This document shows positions 33,278 through 42,707 of a stretch of 64,000 nt of DNA, piece after piece. A program made the position numbers and the translations under genes. The notes beneath the pieces were generated by a model, which did no database searches, was not told where the DNA came from, and saw only the letters and a list, made by a program, of their open reading frames with translations. Each line of letters starts with the position of its first letter. Positions within the stretch are counted from its first letter, which is position 1. Source of the DNA: RHLJ01 sp965601955 (GTDB taxonomy: Bacteria; Bacteroidota; Rhodothermia; Balneolales; Balneolaceae); NCBI GenBank assembly GCA_965601955.1, contig OZ271855.1, positions 1,302,001 to 1,366,000 on the forward strand. Reading direction: 5' to 3'.

Positions 33278-33712
33278 GTGATATTCGTAACCCGCAAAAC
33301 CCATTTTAACGCAGCACATCGACTCAATAATCCAAACGAGTCGGAAGAATGGAACCGAGAGACTTATGGAAAGTGCAATTTCCCTAACTGGCATGGACAT
33401 AATTACGTCCTGGAAGTTACTGTGGCTGGTGAACCCGATCCAAAAACAGGGTATGTGATCGATCTAGGTACGCTTAAATCTATTATCAAGAAGAGAATTA
33501 CAGATCCGTGTGATCATAGAAATCTTAATCTGGATGTTCCATTCCTGCAAGGAGTTATCCCAACCTCAGAGAATTTAGTAAAAGCTTTCTTCGAGCAGCT
33601 AAAAGCTGACGTTGAGCAATCCGCTTCCGATGGAAGCGTTCTGTATTCGGTGAAACTGTTCGAGACCGAACGAAACATAGCCGAATATTGTCCATATCGA
33701 CGGACTAGTTAA
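33278..33712 (+). CDS. ptpS: 6-pyruvoyl-tetrahydropterin synthase / QueD family protein
   Basis: Members convert dihydroneopterin triphosphate to 6-pyruvoyl- or 6-carboxy-tetrahydropterin. The 144 residues hold the zinc ligands His14 (FNAAHRL) and His39, His41 (WHGHNY), the catalytic Cys33, and VKLFETERNIAEY at the end. The Cys motif is CNFPNWHGHNY, i.e. C-x5-HGH as in animal PTPS (CNNPNGHGHNY); QueD enzymes of the queuosine path usually have C-x3-HGH. A tetrahydrobiopterin-type role is therefore more likely than queuosine. Start is GTG 33278, which fits the family N-terminus. folE2, supplying the substrate, follows 25 bases later. No preQ1 riboswitch is seen upstream. Confidence 0.9.
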   Translation: MIFVTRKTHFNAAHRLNNPNESEEWNRETYGKCNFPNWHGHNYVLEVTVAGEPDPKTGYVIDLGTLKSIIKKRITDPCDHRNLNLDVPFLQGVIPTSENLVKAFFEQLKADVEQSASDGSVLYSVKLFETERNIAEYCPYRRTS

Positions 33713-33737
33713 TTATTTAATACTGAATTTCTCCAAT

Positions 33738-34637
33738 ATGATTTCTAATCAAGTTCGTAGGTTCTACGATCCTACATTTACTATTACACCCGAATACAAA
33801 GAAACACTACCAGATTTGCAAAATGGCCCAGCATCTCTAATTGAAGGTGCTAATGTTCCCATTCAGCAAGTTGGGATTTCGAATTTTCGTCTCCCGCTCC
33901 AGCTAAAAAAGAGAGACGGAAAGCCGATAACCCTGGAGGTTTCGGTTGATGGATATGTGAGCCTGGATGCAAATAAAAAGGGCATCAATATGAGTCGCAT
34001 TATGAGGACCTTCTATGAGTTCAAAGACCGTGTGTTTTCTCTTGATATGTTGGAGGAAGTCTTAAAAGCATATAAGCTTGATCTAGAATCACAAGAATCA
34101 TTCTTAAGATTGTCTTTTGCATACCCAATGATTCAGGAGAGTTTAAGATCTGGAATGGAAGGGTATCAGTACTACGAAGTCTCACTGGAAGGTCATATGG
34201 ACAGCTATGATCGATTCCATAAGCATATGCATTTAAAGTTTGTGTACAGTAGTGCCTGCCCTTGCTCCTATGAACTAGCTGAGCATGCTCGGGAGGAACG
34301 AGGTGTTGCTGCAATTCCTCATAGCCAGCGAAGTGAAGCCGAAGTTACCGTAGCACTTAGAGATGAGTTTTTTGTAGAAGATTTGGTTCAGATTTGTCAA
34401 ACAGCTCTGAAAACTGAAACACAAGTGATGGTAAAGAGAGAGGACGAACAGGCTTTTGCCGAGCTTAACGGTGCCTATCAGAAATTTGTTGAGGATGCCG
34501 CTCGTCTCCTTTATGAAGAATTAGATACTTACAATAGCATTAGAGACTTTGTGGTAAGATGCGCCCATTTTGAGAGCCTCCATAGCCATGATGCAGTGAG
34601 CAGAATCTGTAAAGGGCTTCCTAACGGGTTGAGATAA
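33738..34637 (+). CDS. folE2: GTP cyclohydrolase FolE2
   Basis: FolE2 (type IB GTP cyclohydrolase) turns GTP into 7,8-dihydroneopterin triphosphate, the first step of folate and other pterin pathways, using Zn or Mn in place of the strict zinc need of FolE. The 299 residues show the family features: NVPIQQVGISNFRLPL near the start, the metal-binding Cys in YSSACPCSYELAEH, IPHSQRSEAEVTV, and FVVRCAHFESLHSHDAV at the end. Length is normal. It is translated after the PTPS homologue, supporting a shared pathway. A palindromic repeat follows instead of an ordinary terminator. Confidence 0.96.
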   Translation: MISNQVRRFYDPTFTITPEYKETLPDLQNGPASLIEGANVPIQQVGISNFRLPLQLKKRDGKPITLEVSVDGYVSLDANKKGINMSRIMRTFYEFKDRVFSLDMLEEVLKAYKLDLESQESFLRLSFAYPMIQESLRSGMEGYQYYEVSLEGHMDSYDRFHKHMHLKFVYSSACPCSYELAEHAREERGVAAIPHSQRSEAEVTVALRDEFFVEDLVQICQTALKTETQVMVKREDEQAFAELNGAYQKFVEDAARLLYEELDTYNSIRDFVVRCAHFESLHSHDAVSRICKGLPNGLR

Positions 34638-34660
34638 TCTCTTTTATATGTCATTCTAAA

Positions 34661-34695
34661 CATACCCGTCAGGTTTTTAAAACCTGACGGGTATG
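34661..34695. repeat. Long perfect hairpin repeat, copy 1
   Basis: A 17-bp perfect stem around a single base, with arms CATACCCGTCAGGTTTT and AAAACCTGACGGGTATG. It lies between the convergent folE2 and beta-propeller genes, flanked by GTCATTCT on the left and CGAAATGAC on the right. No T run follows, so it is more likely a dispersed repeat than a plain terminator. A close copy is at 42951-43006. Confidence 0.85.
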
Positions 34696-34739
34696 GTAGA
34701 TTTCTCAGTCGCTTCACTCCTTCGAAATGACAAGTATTT

Positions 34740-35606
34740 TTAATCCGTCTCGGCGAAAACGATAGCAATTTTAGTTCGGTCGGGATTGAGGGCTATTCTG
34801 GAGATAGTGCCTTCTCTATCAAATACCTTAACTTCAGGAGTATATCCATGTCCTTCTTTCCAAAGGCGAAGGGCATTACCAGTTCCTATCAGAAAATGTT
34901 CTCCATCAACCCAAAACATATCTTCTGAGCCTTCCGGAGTTTCAGTGATTGATGCTATCAATTCTTCAGTAGGGTCATAGTATTTAACTAACCAGGAATC
35001 CGGGTTTGATTTATCAATAAAGCTGATTAATTCTTTCCCTGGAATTTTATGGATAGATCGGCCTGGATTGTTTGCGATTACTTTTCTGGATCCTTTTCGG
35101 CCAATTTTAAACTCAACAAAGGTTTGAGGATCGCCAAGTACAAAGGTATACAGGGTCTTTTTATCAAACCAGGTATGGTAACCTATAACCTCATCCGGCA
35201 CTACAACTTTTGGTTTTCCTCCATCAATAGGAAATTTCCAAAGTAACTGTTCACCATCAGGTTTTAGCCATATGGAGGAAAGATAAAGAGGATCAGGGGT
35301 AACCGTAGGAGAGTATTCGCCTCCCTCCAGGTCAGTAATCCACGCCTTTGCACCCGTTTTAATGTCAAAGCTCAGGATATCCTGGTTTGCATCACCTCTT
35401 GTACTCACATAAAAAAGATGACGTCCATTTGGGTGAAAAGATGGCTGGTTATCATATCCAGGGGAGTTCGAAATATTCTGCAATTCCGTAATCGTAAACG
35501 TCTCATTATCAAATGAGATAGTGCCCAGGTACACTTCCGGGTTACTTTGAGCTTGACCAGGAACAGACATTAAAACAAAAGCGATAAGAAGAAGGAATAA
35601 GCGCAT
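34740..35606 (-). CDS. Secreted beta-propeller protein (TolB/WD40-like)
   Basis: The ATG at 35606 opens a signal peptide (MRLFLLLIAFVLMSVPGQAQ); the longer frame from 35663 would put 19 polar residues before it. The 288 residues contain repeats of the TolB/PD40 type, e.g. YDNQPSFHPNGRHLFYVSTR and GGEYSPTVTPDPLYLSSIWL, then SRIALNPDRTKIAIVFAETD at the end, which together would make a five- or six-bladed propeller. Such proteins bind partners or small ligands in the periplasm; there is no catalytic motif. It lies 130 bases downstream of the giant nucleotidase gene but after that gene's terminator, so it is probably expressed separately. Confidence 0.85.
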   Translation of the reverse strand: MRLFLLLIAFVLMSVPGQAQSNPEVYLGTISFDNETFTITELQNISNSPGYDNQPSFHPNGRHLFYVSTRGDANQDILSFDIKTGAKAWITDLEGGEYSPTVTPDPLYLSSIWLKPDGEQLLWKFPIDGGKPKVVVPDEVIGYHTWFDKKTLYTFVLGDPQTFVEFKIGRKGSRKVIANNPGRSIHKIPGKELISFIDKSNPDSWLVKYYDPTEELIASITETPEGSEDMFWVDGEHFLIGTGNALRLWKEGHGYTPEVKVFDREGTISRIALNPDRTKIAIVFAETD

Positions 35607-35646
35607 AATGTGAAGGGTTTGTTCGCCATAATCTAATAAATCATAA

Positions 35647-35682
35647 CAAAAAAAATCCCGCACACCTTGCGATGTGCGGGAT
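35647..35682 (-). terminator. Rho-independent terminator of the giant nucleotidase gene
   Basis: ATCCCGCACA (35655-35664) pairs with TGTGCGGGAT (35673-35682) in a 10-bp perfect stem. The A run at 35648-35655 gives the T run on the minus strand. It lies 54 bases after the stop at 35736. Confidence 0.92.
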
Positions 35683-35735
35683 AAACATGAAACAGAGCTA
35701 CATTTCTGCTTACTCGCTTCAGCAGAATCTTATGC

Positions 35736-38700
35736 TTATTTGATAAGCATCATCTTTTTCACACTTGTGAATTTACCCGCCTCAATTCGGTAGATATACA
35801 TACCACTTGCAAGGCTTCTGGCATCAAAAGCTACGCTATGATAGCCAGCGTCCATCTTGTTGTTAACAAGAGTAGCCACTTTTTGACCGAGCATGTTGTA
35901 GACCGACAACTGAACATCAGCAGCTTGTGGTAAAGCGAACTGGATGTTGGTAGTTGGGTTGAATGGGTTCGGATAGTTTTGATCCAGGCCAAACTCTGCT
36001 GGTAAGTCAGAAAATGGTTCGTTAGCAACAGGCAATCTGTCGGTCACTACCGCTCTTCCTTCACCACCCTCAGGGTATTGTGCAGAAGTAATTGAACCTC
36101 CCAGTCCATCAATTATATAATTTGATAGAGCCTGCTGATAAGTAACCCCAACTAGCGTTTGATCAAGGTCATCAAGCGGGTATTGGTCACCACCACCTGC
36201 GGTAAAGTTAGCGGTTGCTAAATTTACATCAGGAGCACCAGCTACAACTAGTCCGTTTTCGATGATTTTAGTTCCATCGTCAAGGGTAATGTCGATTACT
36301 CGAATTCCTTCAACAGTAGGTTCTAAGTTGTCATCCAGTTCTACAGCAGTTAGTGTTGGATTGTACTCCATGGTAAATCCGGCAAATTGAGCATATCTAC
36401 CCGTTCCTTCACCCGATCCAACTGGCTCTCCACCATCAAGAATGATTCTGGAAACCGCATTCTCCATCATTAACTTGAATCGTTCAGGCGTAACACCTTC
36501 CACGATAGTGATGAAGTTTAGGAAAGGTAGCATATCGAAGGTAGTGAGCTCAGAAATATTACCAGCTGAGATAACATTATCATTTCTGATACCACCGCCG
36601 TTTGCAATAGCGACTTGAACCTGAGGTGCTCCGAAATCATCAGCTAGTTCATTAGCTTGCCATAAGAACGCATCTGCGATCAGGTTCCCCTGGTTGGTTT
36701 CCCTAGCTCTGATGTTGGATCTAACACCATCTAACGCTACTTCAGAAGTGGCGATTACATTAGACGCAAGTTCAGCTAATCCTTCAACAACCGGGTCAAC
36801 TACGAATTCCTGTAAGTATGGATCACTTTCAACAGCATCTTCGTTTTCACCACCGGCAATTCTAATTATACCAGAATCGTCAATGATAACAGTTGCATCT
36901 CCATTTGCATCAAATTCAACAACAAGTTGACCAAGATATTTGTAGCTGCCGGTGGTAGTAACGATTGGCACATCATTTCCGTCAAGGTTTTCGGCATACA
37001 TTGGATATGATGCAAAGACTTCACCTTCATCACCTGGGATAAGAGCGTCGCCTTCGTTAGCAAGAAGCTCATCACCGCCACCAGCAATCATGATATCAAT
37101 TCCTGAAAGCTGAGTAGCCAGAACGGAATCCTCTTGGATACCCTGTAAATGAGAAATAAGGATGATTTTGTCTACACCTTCTGCTTCAAGCTCATCAATA
37201 GCAGCCTGAACAATAGTAGCTACATCGTCAAGTACTTCAACATCACCAGGACTTGAGATAAATGGAAGATTAGGAGTAATTGCGCCAACAATACCTATCT
37301 CTTCACCATTTACTTCGAATACTGCAGCAGCGGCGATTTGGTCATCGTCTTCCAGTGCAGAAAGAGAGGCATTTTCAGTGAAATCAAGGTTAGCACTTAA
37401 GAAAATGCTGCTGATTTGACTCACGAAATCTGCAGTTACTTCAGGACCAAAGTCGAAGTCGTGGTTACCGAGTGAAAGTGCATCGTATCCGATTTCATCC
37501 ACAGCAAGAGCATCATAGAATACAGTGTCGTTTTCACCAACAGTATATTCGGGGCCTGCCAGGAAGTTATCTCCGGAAGAAAGCATCAATACGCCACGGC
37601 TCATAGCTTGGTTTGATGATCTCTTTAGATCAACCATAGTTTTGAATCGAGCTACTCCACCGAAGTCTTCTAATCCTTCACCTGCATTTACAAGCTGAGA
37701 CTCGCCATCATTGTTATGGAGTATTGCAAGTTGGAATACAGTTCTGATGTCAGAAGGTAAACTAGGTACCAACTGGTATCCTGAGTTATTATTTCCCGAA
37801 CCATCAAATTGACCTATTATACCTGTGTAAGTGAATTCGCCAGCTGGAACTGCAGTTCCAACAAAATTAGCAGATTCCCCGGTTGAACTGGTCTGTACTC
37901 GTAAGCTTACTTCCGTTTCACCTGATTCATCGGTGATGTCATAGCTGGTTCCTACTTCAAACTCAGTGTCGTCAGTAGTAATGGTGATGTCTTTTACCAC
38001 CACTAACTCATTTTCATATTCTTCGCCATTAGCAGCAATCTCTGCGAGAGTTACTAACTGAGGCTCAGGTAAAGTGTTGTTACGAGAAAGCACGGTAAAT
38101 AAGAGGTCTCCGGCTACTTCATGTAATCCGTTGAATGGATCAATTTCACCTGTAACTCTTATGAGGTCGCCCTGACGGATATACCCAGTTTCCACAGAAT
38201 CACGGAACTCGCCACTGAAACTAAATACAGCTACACCTGCGGTAGGATCCTGGATTCTTGCAATAGCTCCAGCAGCTCTTGTAACAATACCGTGAACAGT
38301 TACACGAACACCTTCCGGAGTTTCAAGAATATCCTCGATGTAAGTATCTGTGCGAGTAATATTTCCAATTCCACCTTCAGGGAAATCGTCTTCAGAAACT
38401 TCTCCATCAAGATATTCGCTATCGGAAAGGTATTGTGAGAACGCTTGTTGGTCAGTGATACCCAATCTGGTAAATCCAAGATCCCCAAATGGGTACTGAT
38501 CGCCACCGCCGGCATTGAAGTCACCGATAGCCATATTAACTTTTGGCGCACCTTCAACAACTTCTCCGTTGCGAACGATTACGGTTCCGTCATCAAGTAC
38601 AAGGTCAACAATTCGATCTCCGGAGAAAGTAACATCGCCTTCTTCGTCGAATTGGCGAGGCTCGCCTTCCAGATCATAAACAAAGTAGAAACCTGCAGCC

Positions 38701-41700
38701 TGGGCAAATCGACCTGTTCCACTACCACTTGGCTCGCCGGTTTCGCTGTTAATTTTTGAAACAGCGTTTTCCATGATTTCCTTGAACTGCTCAGCAGGGA
38801 TGTCTTCAACCACGCTTAGGAAGTTACCGAATGGAAGGATATCGAAGGTTAGCAACTCAGTGATATTTCCAGCTGGGATCACATTGTCATTTCGTATACC
38901 ACCACCATTTTGAAGAGCTACTTCTGGAACATTCACTCCAAAATCAGGGGCTCTGTCCTGCGCAACTCTTAGGTAAGCCTGAGAAATTAGATTACCAAGG
39001 TTCGTTTCTTTACCTCGAACGCTATTTCTAACCCCATCAAGTTCAACATCACTAACTGCTACTACCGTTTGGTCGAGCTGATCAAGGAAGTCAGCAACCG
39101 GTTCTACTACTGTTTCAAGCATAGCTAGATCTTCATCTACAGCGTCAGTTCCAATACCTGAAACTCTAACCGGACCAGAATCATCGCTTACATCAACAAT
39201 GTCTCCATTCTCATCAAATTCAACGATTAGTCGCCCTACATAAGAGTAAGAACCTCGGGTAGTAACGATTGGTACATTATTACCATCCAAATTTTGTACG
39301 GTAATAGGGTATGACCCATAAACGATTTCCTCATCTCCAGGAACCAGAAGGTCACCATCGTTAGCAAGAAGTTCATCTCCACCACCAGCAATCAAGATGT
39401 CTATACCAGAAAGCTGAGTAGCAAGCGTTGAATCTTCCTCAATTCCCTGTAAATGAGAGATAAGGACGATTTTATTTACACCTGCTGCTTCAAGCGCGTC
39501 AATCTCGTCCTGAACAAGTCCAGCAACGTCAGTATCTACTACAACATTGCCAGGGCTTGAGATAAATGGAAGGTTTGGAGTAGTTGCTCCAATAATACCA
39601 ATCATTTGCCCACCAGCTTCCACAATGGTGCTGCTTGCGATTCTTCCGGCACCTTCAAGTGCTTTTAGCGATGGTTCACCGTTGAAATCAAGATTCGCAC
39701 TTAAGAAGGTAGGGGCAGTGTTAGCAAATGCAGAAATGAAATCTGCAGTAACTTCAGGTCCAAAGTCGAAATCATGGTTTCCAAGAGCAATAGCGTCGTA
39801 GCCAAGAAGGTCCATTGTTACCGCATCGTAGAAGATGCCGTCATTGGTTCCTGCGTTAAACTCAGGGCCAGCCAGGAAGTTATCTCCGGAAGAAAGGAGG
39901 ATAGAAGTACTTCCAGGATAATCAGCTTCGTCTCTTAAGTCTTCAACTAAGGTTCTGAAACGAGCAGCTCCACCGAAATTTTCAAGAGTATCAGGGCCAA
40001 GGTCGATCAGCTGAGACTCACCATCATTGTTGTGAAGGATAGTAAGTGTGATTGAGTTGTCAATCATATGCTCGCCAGCATTGCTAAAGTCATTCTCAGC
40101 ATCCTCTCCTACAATCCACTCAGAAGTGAGAGTAGAGGTGCCAAAGGAACCTTGCGGAGCTGGGTTTCCTTCTTTGATGAAAGGTTTTCTGATAAGTACA
40201 CGATCTGCAGTGGCATTAGCTATTCCGGCTACATCCCAGGCAGTACCAGGATCGCCTAAGAAGTCACCAAACATGTCAAGAACTTCGTAATTATCTTCAG
40301 TACCAAATACTAAAGCGACGGCATCGTCTCCGTTGAAGAAGGCATTGCCAGTTGCATCAGCAAGATCAAGCAGCGAATCAACAGCACTTGGATTTACCCA
40401 TAGGAAAGTACTATTGGCTTTGATGGTATCTGTAGCAGAAAAGTCCTCCCAACTTTCAAAATCACCAGGAAGGCTCGGATCGTTCGATACACGTGCAATA
40501 GCATAATCCTGAAGAAGCACATCTTCATCAGTAGGGTTATAAAGTTCGAGGTATTTATTACTTCCACCATCTCCATCAGCATACTCAGAAATGAAAAGTG
40601 GAGCGGCTTCAGAAGCGAATTCAACTTCATGAACAGTGATAGAACCAGTTACCTCGTTGCTCACAAGAGCTAAAGGATGGCCAGCCGGGCTTGCACCTTG
40701 CTTTAAGAACGTAATGCTCTCAGGGCCAGAGGCAACCGTTGATCTCATAATTGCAGCTATTGCTTCAGTATCATCAGCATCATCAAGTTCTTCGATTACA
40801 TCTTCGTTGAAGTCCAGCTCATTAAAGTTTCTTGGATTAGCATACGAAATGTAGGTTGGGTCGGTAGGATCGCTTACATCATATACCATCACACCGCCAA
40901 TTCTTTCCAATCCGATAAGTGCATATGTCTTACCGGCAAGGTAAACTACCGTTACCGCTTCAGGCTCGGGGCCTTTGTCATCAGAACGATTGTCGAAAGA
41001 ATCGTTTTCTGAGTTTGTAGAGTTGAAGTTATCTGGCTCTAGTAGAGAAAGTCTTAGTTCCATGTCGCTTCCACTGTCGTAGATCAAAGAACCATCAGTA
41101 GCACTCCAGATAGTAAATGAACGTGCTCCATAAGAGTAAAGCTCGTCGAACATAGGATCAGCGATTAACTGACCGCGAATGGCACCACCAGCCTGCCCTA
41201 CAGTGAGAACATTCACATATACAGGGATTTCTTCCTCGAAGAGAGCGTCTTCCATTTCAGAAAGGATAGCTACAAAAGTAGCATCGCCCTCTGACCACTC
41301 ACCGGTAACTGTAGTGACACCAGCATCATCAGTAGAGACTTGAGTGTCGGCGTCTCCAAGTACATCAAAAAGAGCACTTCCATCAGCACCGCTTGCTGCA
41401 TTCGAGAATTGTAATCCCGTTACATCATCAGAAGTATCGTCAGTAGTAAGGGTGTCCATGCCATTGAATGCGTTGAAATCAAGGCCTTCAAAAGTCATAG
41501 TGAAGGTCATAGTTTGAGCAGCAACATCATATTTGAATTCGCCTTCACCCGACCCCCTGTTGTCACCACCTAATGTTTCCTGGGCGGAATCAGCTTCCAT
41601 AACGAAGAACAAAGAATCCGAATTCATACCAAGGGTGTTGGTAGTTCTTAAACGGCCGAGGTTTTCATCTTCCTGTAAATCTGAATCGGTAAATACAGAA

Positions 41701-42707
41701 GGGTTTAACCGGAAATCACCAATTCTGAATTCTTCAGAGAACCCGTCATAATCGCGAGCATCACCTTCATTTACAGTAATTAAATAGTCATTTCCACCCA
41801 TTGTAATGGTAGAGATGGCATCCGGTTGGTACATACCCCAAACAGGCCATTTAGCAAGGTTGATGGCACCATCATCATTACTCGCATCAATCTCATTTCC
41901 AAATTGAGAATGATCTTTAAATCCAAGTGCCCAGATGTCAGTAACCGTTGCAGAAGCGATATCAACTACAGCGAGGGCATTGTTTTCCTGGAGTACCACA
42001 TAAGCAGTGGCATCATCACTTGAAATGGTAACATACTCAGGCTCTAAATCCTGCGATACTGTTGCTCCAGGGCCAAAAATTCTAACCCCTTCAGCTAGAA
42101 GAGTAGCTTCCTGGGCATCAAAAGCATTAAAGCCAGCGGTTGATACTACGGCTGACCCGGTTCCCGCACTGGCATCAATTCCTGAAACATCAAGGATTGA
42201 AATAGAACCTTCAGGGTCAACATCATAATCATCATTAGGCTCACCTTCGTTGGCTACTACAACTGTTTGGCCATCATTAGTGAAAGCAACCATGTCTGGA
42301 AGAGCTCCAACAGTTGCAGTACTGATATGGCTTGCATCAGAAGCTTTAAAAAAGACTACGCTACCAGGGTCAGTTACAGGATCAGCCTGAACAGCAACGG
42401 CAACAAGGCCATTGTAAACGGCTACACTGTTAACTCCATCACCATAAACACTCATGTCTATGGTAGTAACTTCGGTAGGGTAGCTTGGGTCGCTGAGGTC
42501 TAATACCACAATTGAATTATCCTCAGCGTTTGTGAAAAAAAGTTGCTTCGAAGCAGGGTCATAGGCTGAGATTTCAGCTGCTCCCGCATCAAAGATTCCG
42601 GTATGGTATTGCCCAATTAAGTTAAGCGTTACATCTTGAGCAAAAACCCCCGCGGAAGAAAAAATAAAGACTGCTAAAAGCAGCAAAATGTTAGCTTGTT
42701 TCTTCAT
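35736..42707 (-). CDS. Giant T9SS-secreted protein: propeller with CHRD insert, lamin-tail domain, two 5'-nucleotidase modules
   Basis: A 2323-residue protein. In order: signal peptide (1-24); a choice-of-anchor I propeller (about 30-700) interrupted at about 365-515 by a CHRD domain (ETLGGDNRGSGEGEFKYDV to VGQAGGAIRGQLI); a lamin-tail domain (about 702-870, LFISEYADGDGGSNKYLELY); a metallophosphoesterase plus 5'-nucleotidase C module (about 885-1430); an OB-fold linker (about 1460-1655, VRVTVHGIVTRAAGAIA); a second nucleotidase module (about 1660-2200); and a T9SS tail (NYPNPFNPTTNIQFALP). Both modules keep GNHDFDFG and NGGGIRNDNVI, but read HNNDGES where UshA-type enzymes have D-x-H, and GGGDE for the GHSQ/GHTH motif. 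It probably releases phosphate from extracellular nucleotides, if active. It is divergent from a nuclease-like gene. Confidence 0.93.
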   Translation of the reverse strand: MKKQANILLLLAVFIFSSAGVFAQDVTLNLIGQYHTGIFDAGAAEISAYDPASKQLFFTNAEDNSIVVLDLSDPSYPTEVTTIDMSVYGDGVNSVAVYNGLVAVAVQADPVTDPGSVVFFKASDASHISTATVGALPDMVAFTNDGQTVVVANEGEPNDDYDVDPEGSISILDVSGIDASAGTGSAVVSTAGFNAFDAQEATLLAEGVRIFGPGATVSQDLEPEYVTISSDDATAYVVLQENNALAVVDIASATVTDIWALGFKDHSQFGNEIDASNDDGAINLAKWPVWGMYQPDAISTITMGGNDYLITVNEGDARDYDGFSEEFRIGDFRLNPSVFTDSDLQEDENLGRLRTTNTLGMNSDSLFFVMEADSAQETLGGDNRGSGEGEFKYDVAAQTMTFTMTFEGLDFNAFNGMDTLTTDDTSDDVTGLQFSNAASGADGSALFDVLGDADTQVSTDDAGVTTVTGEWSEGDATFVAILSEMEDALFEEEIPVYVNVLTVGQAGGAIRGQLIADPMFDELYSYGARSFTIWSATDGSLIYDSGSDMELRLSLLEPDNFNSTNSENDSFDNRSDDKGPEPEAVTVVYLAGKTYALIGLERIGGVMVYDVSDPTDPTYISYANPRNFNELDFNEDVIEELDDADDTEAIAAIMRSTVASGPESITFLKQGASPAGHPLALVSNEVTGSITVHEVEFASEAAPLFISEYADGDGGSNKYLELYNPTDEDVLLQDYAIARVSNDPSLPGDFESWEDFSATDTIKANSTFLWVNPSAVDSLLDLADATGNAFFNGDDAVALVFGTEDNYEVLDMFGDFLGDPGTAWDVAGIANATADRVLIRKPFIKEGNPAPQGSFGTSTLTSEWIVGEDAENDFSNAGEHMIDNSITLTILHNNDGESQLIDLGPDTLENFGGAARFRTLVEDLRDEADYPGSTSILLSSGDNFLAGPEFNAGTNDGIFYDAVTMDLLGYDAIALGNHDFDFGPEVTADFISAFANTAPTFLSANLDFNGEPSLKALEGAGRIASSTIVEAGGQMIGIIGATTPNLPFISSPGNVVVDTDVAGLVQDEIDALEAAGVNKIVLISHLQGIEEDSTLATQLSGIDILIAGGGDELLANDGDLLVPGDEEIVYGSYPITVQNLDGNNVPIVTTRGSYSYVGRLIVEFDENGDIVDVSDDSGPVRVSGIGTDAVDEDLAMLETVVEPVADFLDQLDQTVVAVSDVELDGVRNSVRGKETNLGNLISQAYLRVAQDRAPDFGVNVPEVALQNGGGIRNDNVIPAGNITELLTFDILPFGNFLSVVEDIPAEQFKEIMENAVSKINSETGEPSGSGTGRFAQAAGFYFVYDLEGEPRQFDEEGDVTFSGDRIVDLVLDDGTVIVRNGEVVEGAPKVNMAIGDFNAGGGDQYPFGDLGFTRLGITDQQAFSQYLSDSEYLDGEVSEDDFPEGGIGNITRTDTYIEDILETPEGVRVTVHGIVTRAAGAIARIQDPTAGVAVFSFSGEFRDSVETGYIRQGDLIRVTGEIDPFNGLHEVAGDLLFTVLSRNNTLPEPQLVTLAEIAANGEEYENELVVVKDITITTDDTEFEVGTSYDITDESGETEVSLRVQTSSTGESANFVGTAVPAGEFTYTGIIGQFDGSGNNNSGYQLVPSLPSDIRTVFQLAILHNNDGESQLVNAGEGLEDFGGVARFKTMVDLKRSSNQAMSRGVLMLSSGDNFLAGPEYTVGENDTVFYDALAVDEIGYDALSLGNHDFDFGPEVTADFVSQISSIFLSANLDFTENASLSALEDDDQIAAAAVFEVNGEEIGIVGAITPNLPFISSPGDVEVLDDVATIVQAAIDELEAEGVDKIILISHLQGIQEDSVLATQLSGIDIMIAGGGDELLANEGDALIPGDEGEVFASYPMYAENLDGNDVPIVTTTGSYKYLGQLVVEFDANGDATVIIDDSGIIRIAGGENEDAVESDPYLQEFVVDPVVEGLAELASNVIATSEVALDGVRSNIRARETNQGNLIADAFLWQANELADDFGAPQVQVAIANGGGIRNDNVISAGNISELTTFDMLPFLNFITIVEGVTPERFKLMMENAVSRIILDGGEPVGSGEGTGRYAQFAGFTMEYNPTLTAVELDDNLEPTVEGIRVIDITLDDGTKIIENGLVVAGAPDVNLATANFTAGGGDQYPLDDLDQTLVGVTYQQALSNYIIDGLGGSITSAQYPEGGEGRAVVTDRLPVANEPFSDLPAEFGLDQNYPNPFNPTTNIQFALPQAADVQLSVYNMLGQKVATLVNNKMDAGYHSVAFDARSLASGMYIYRIEAGKFTSVKKMMLIK

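Noticed and set aside
37070..37095. GGDEF-like diguanylate cyclase signature (GGGDELL) in the giant protein
   Set aside because: It lies at the position of the GHSQ motif of a secreted nucleotidase module; no cyclase fold or signature Phe is present.
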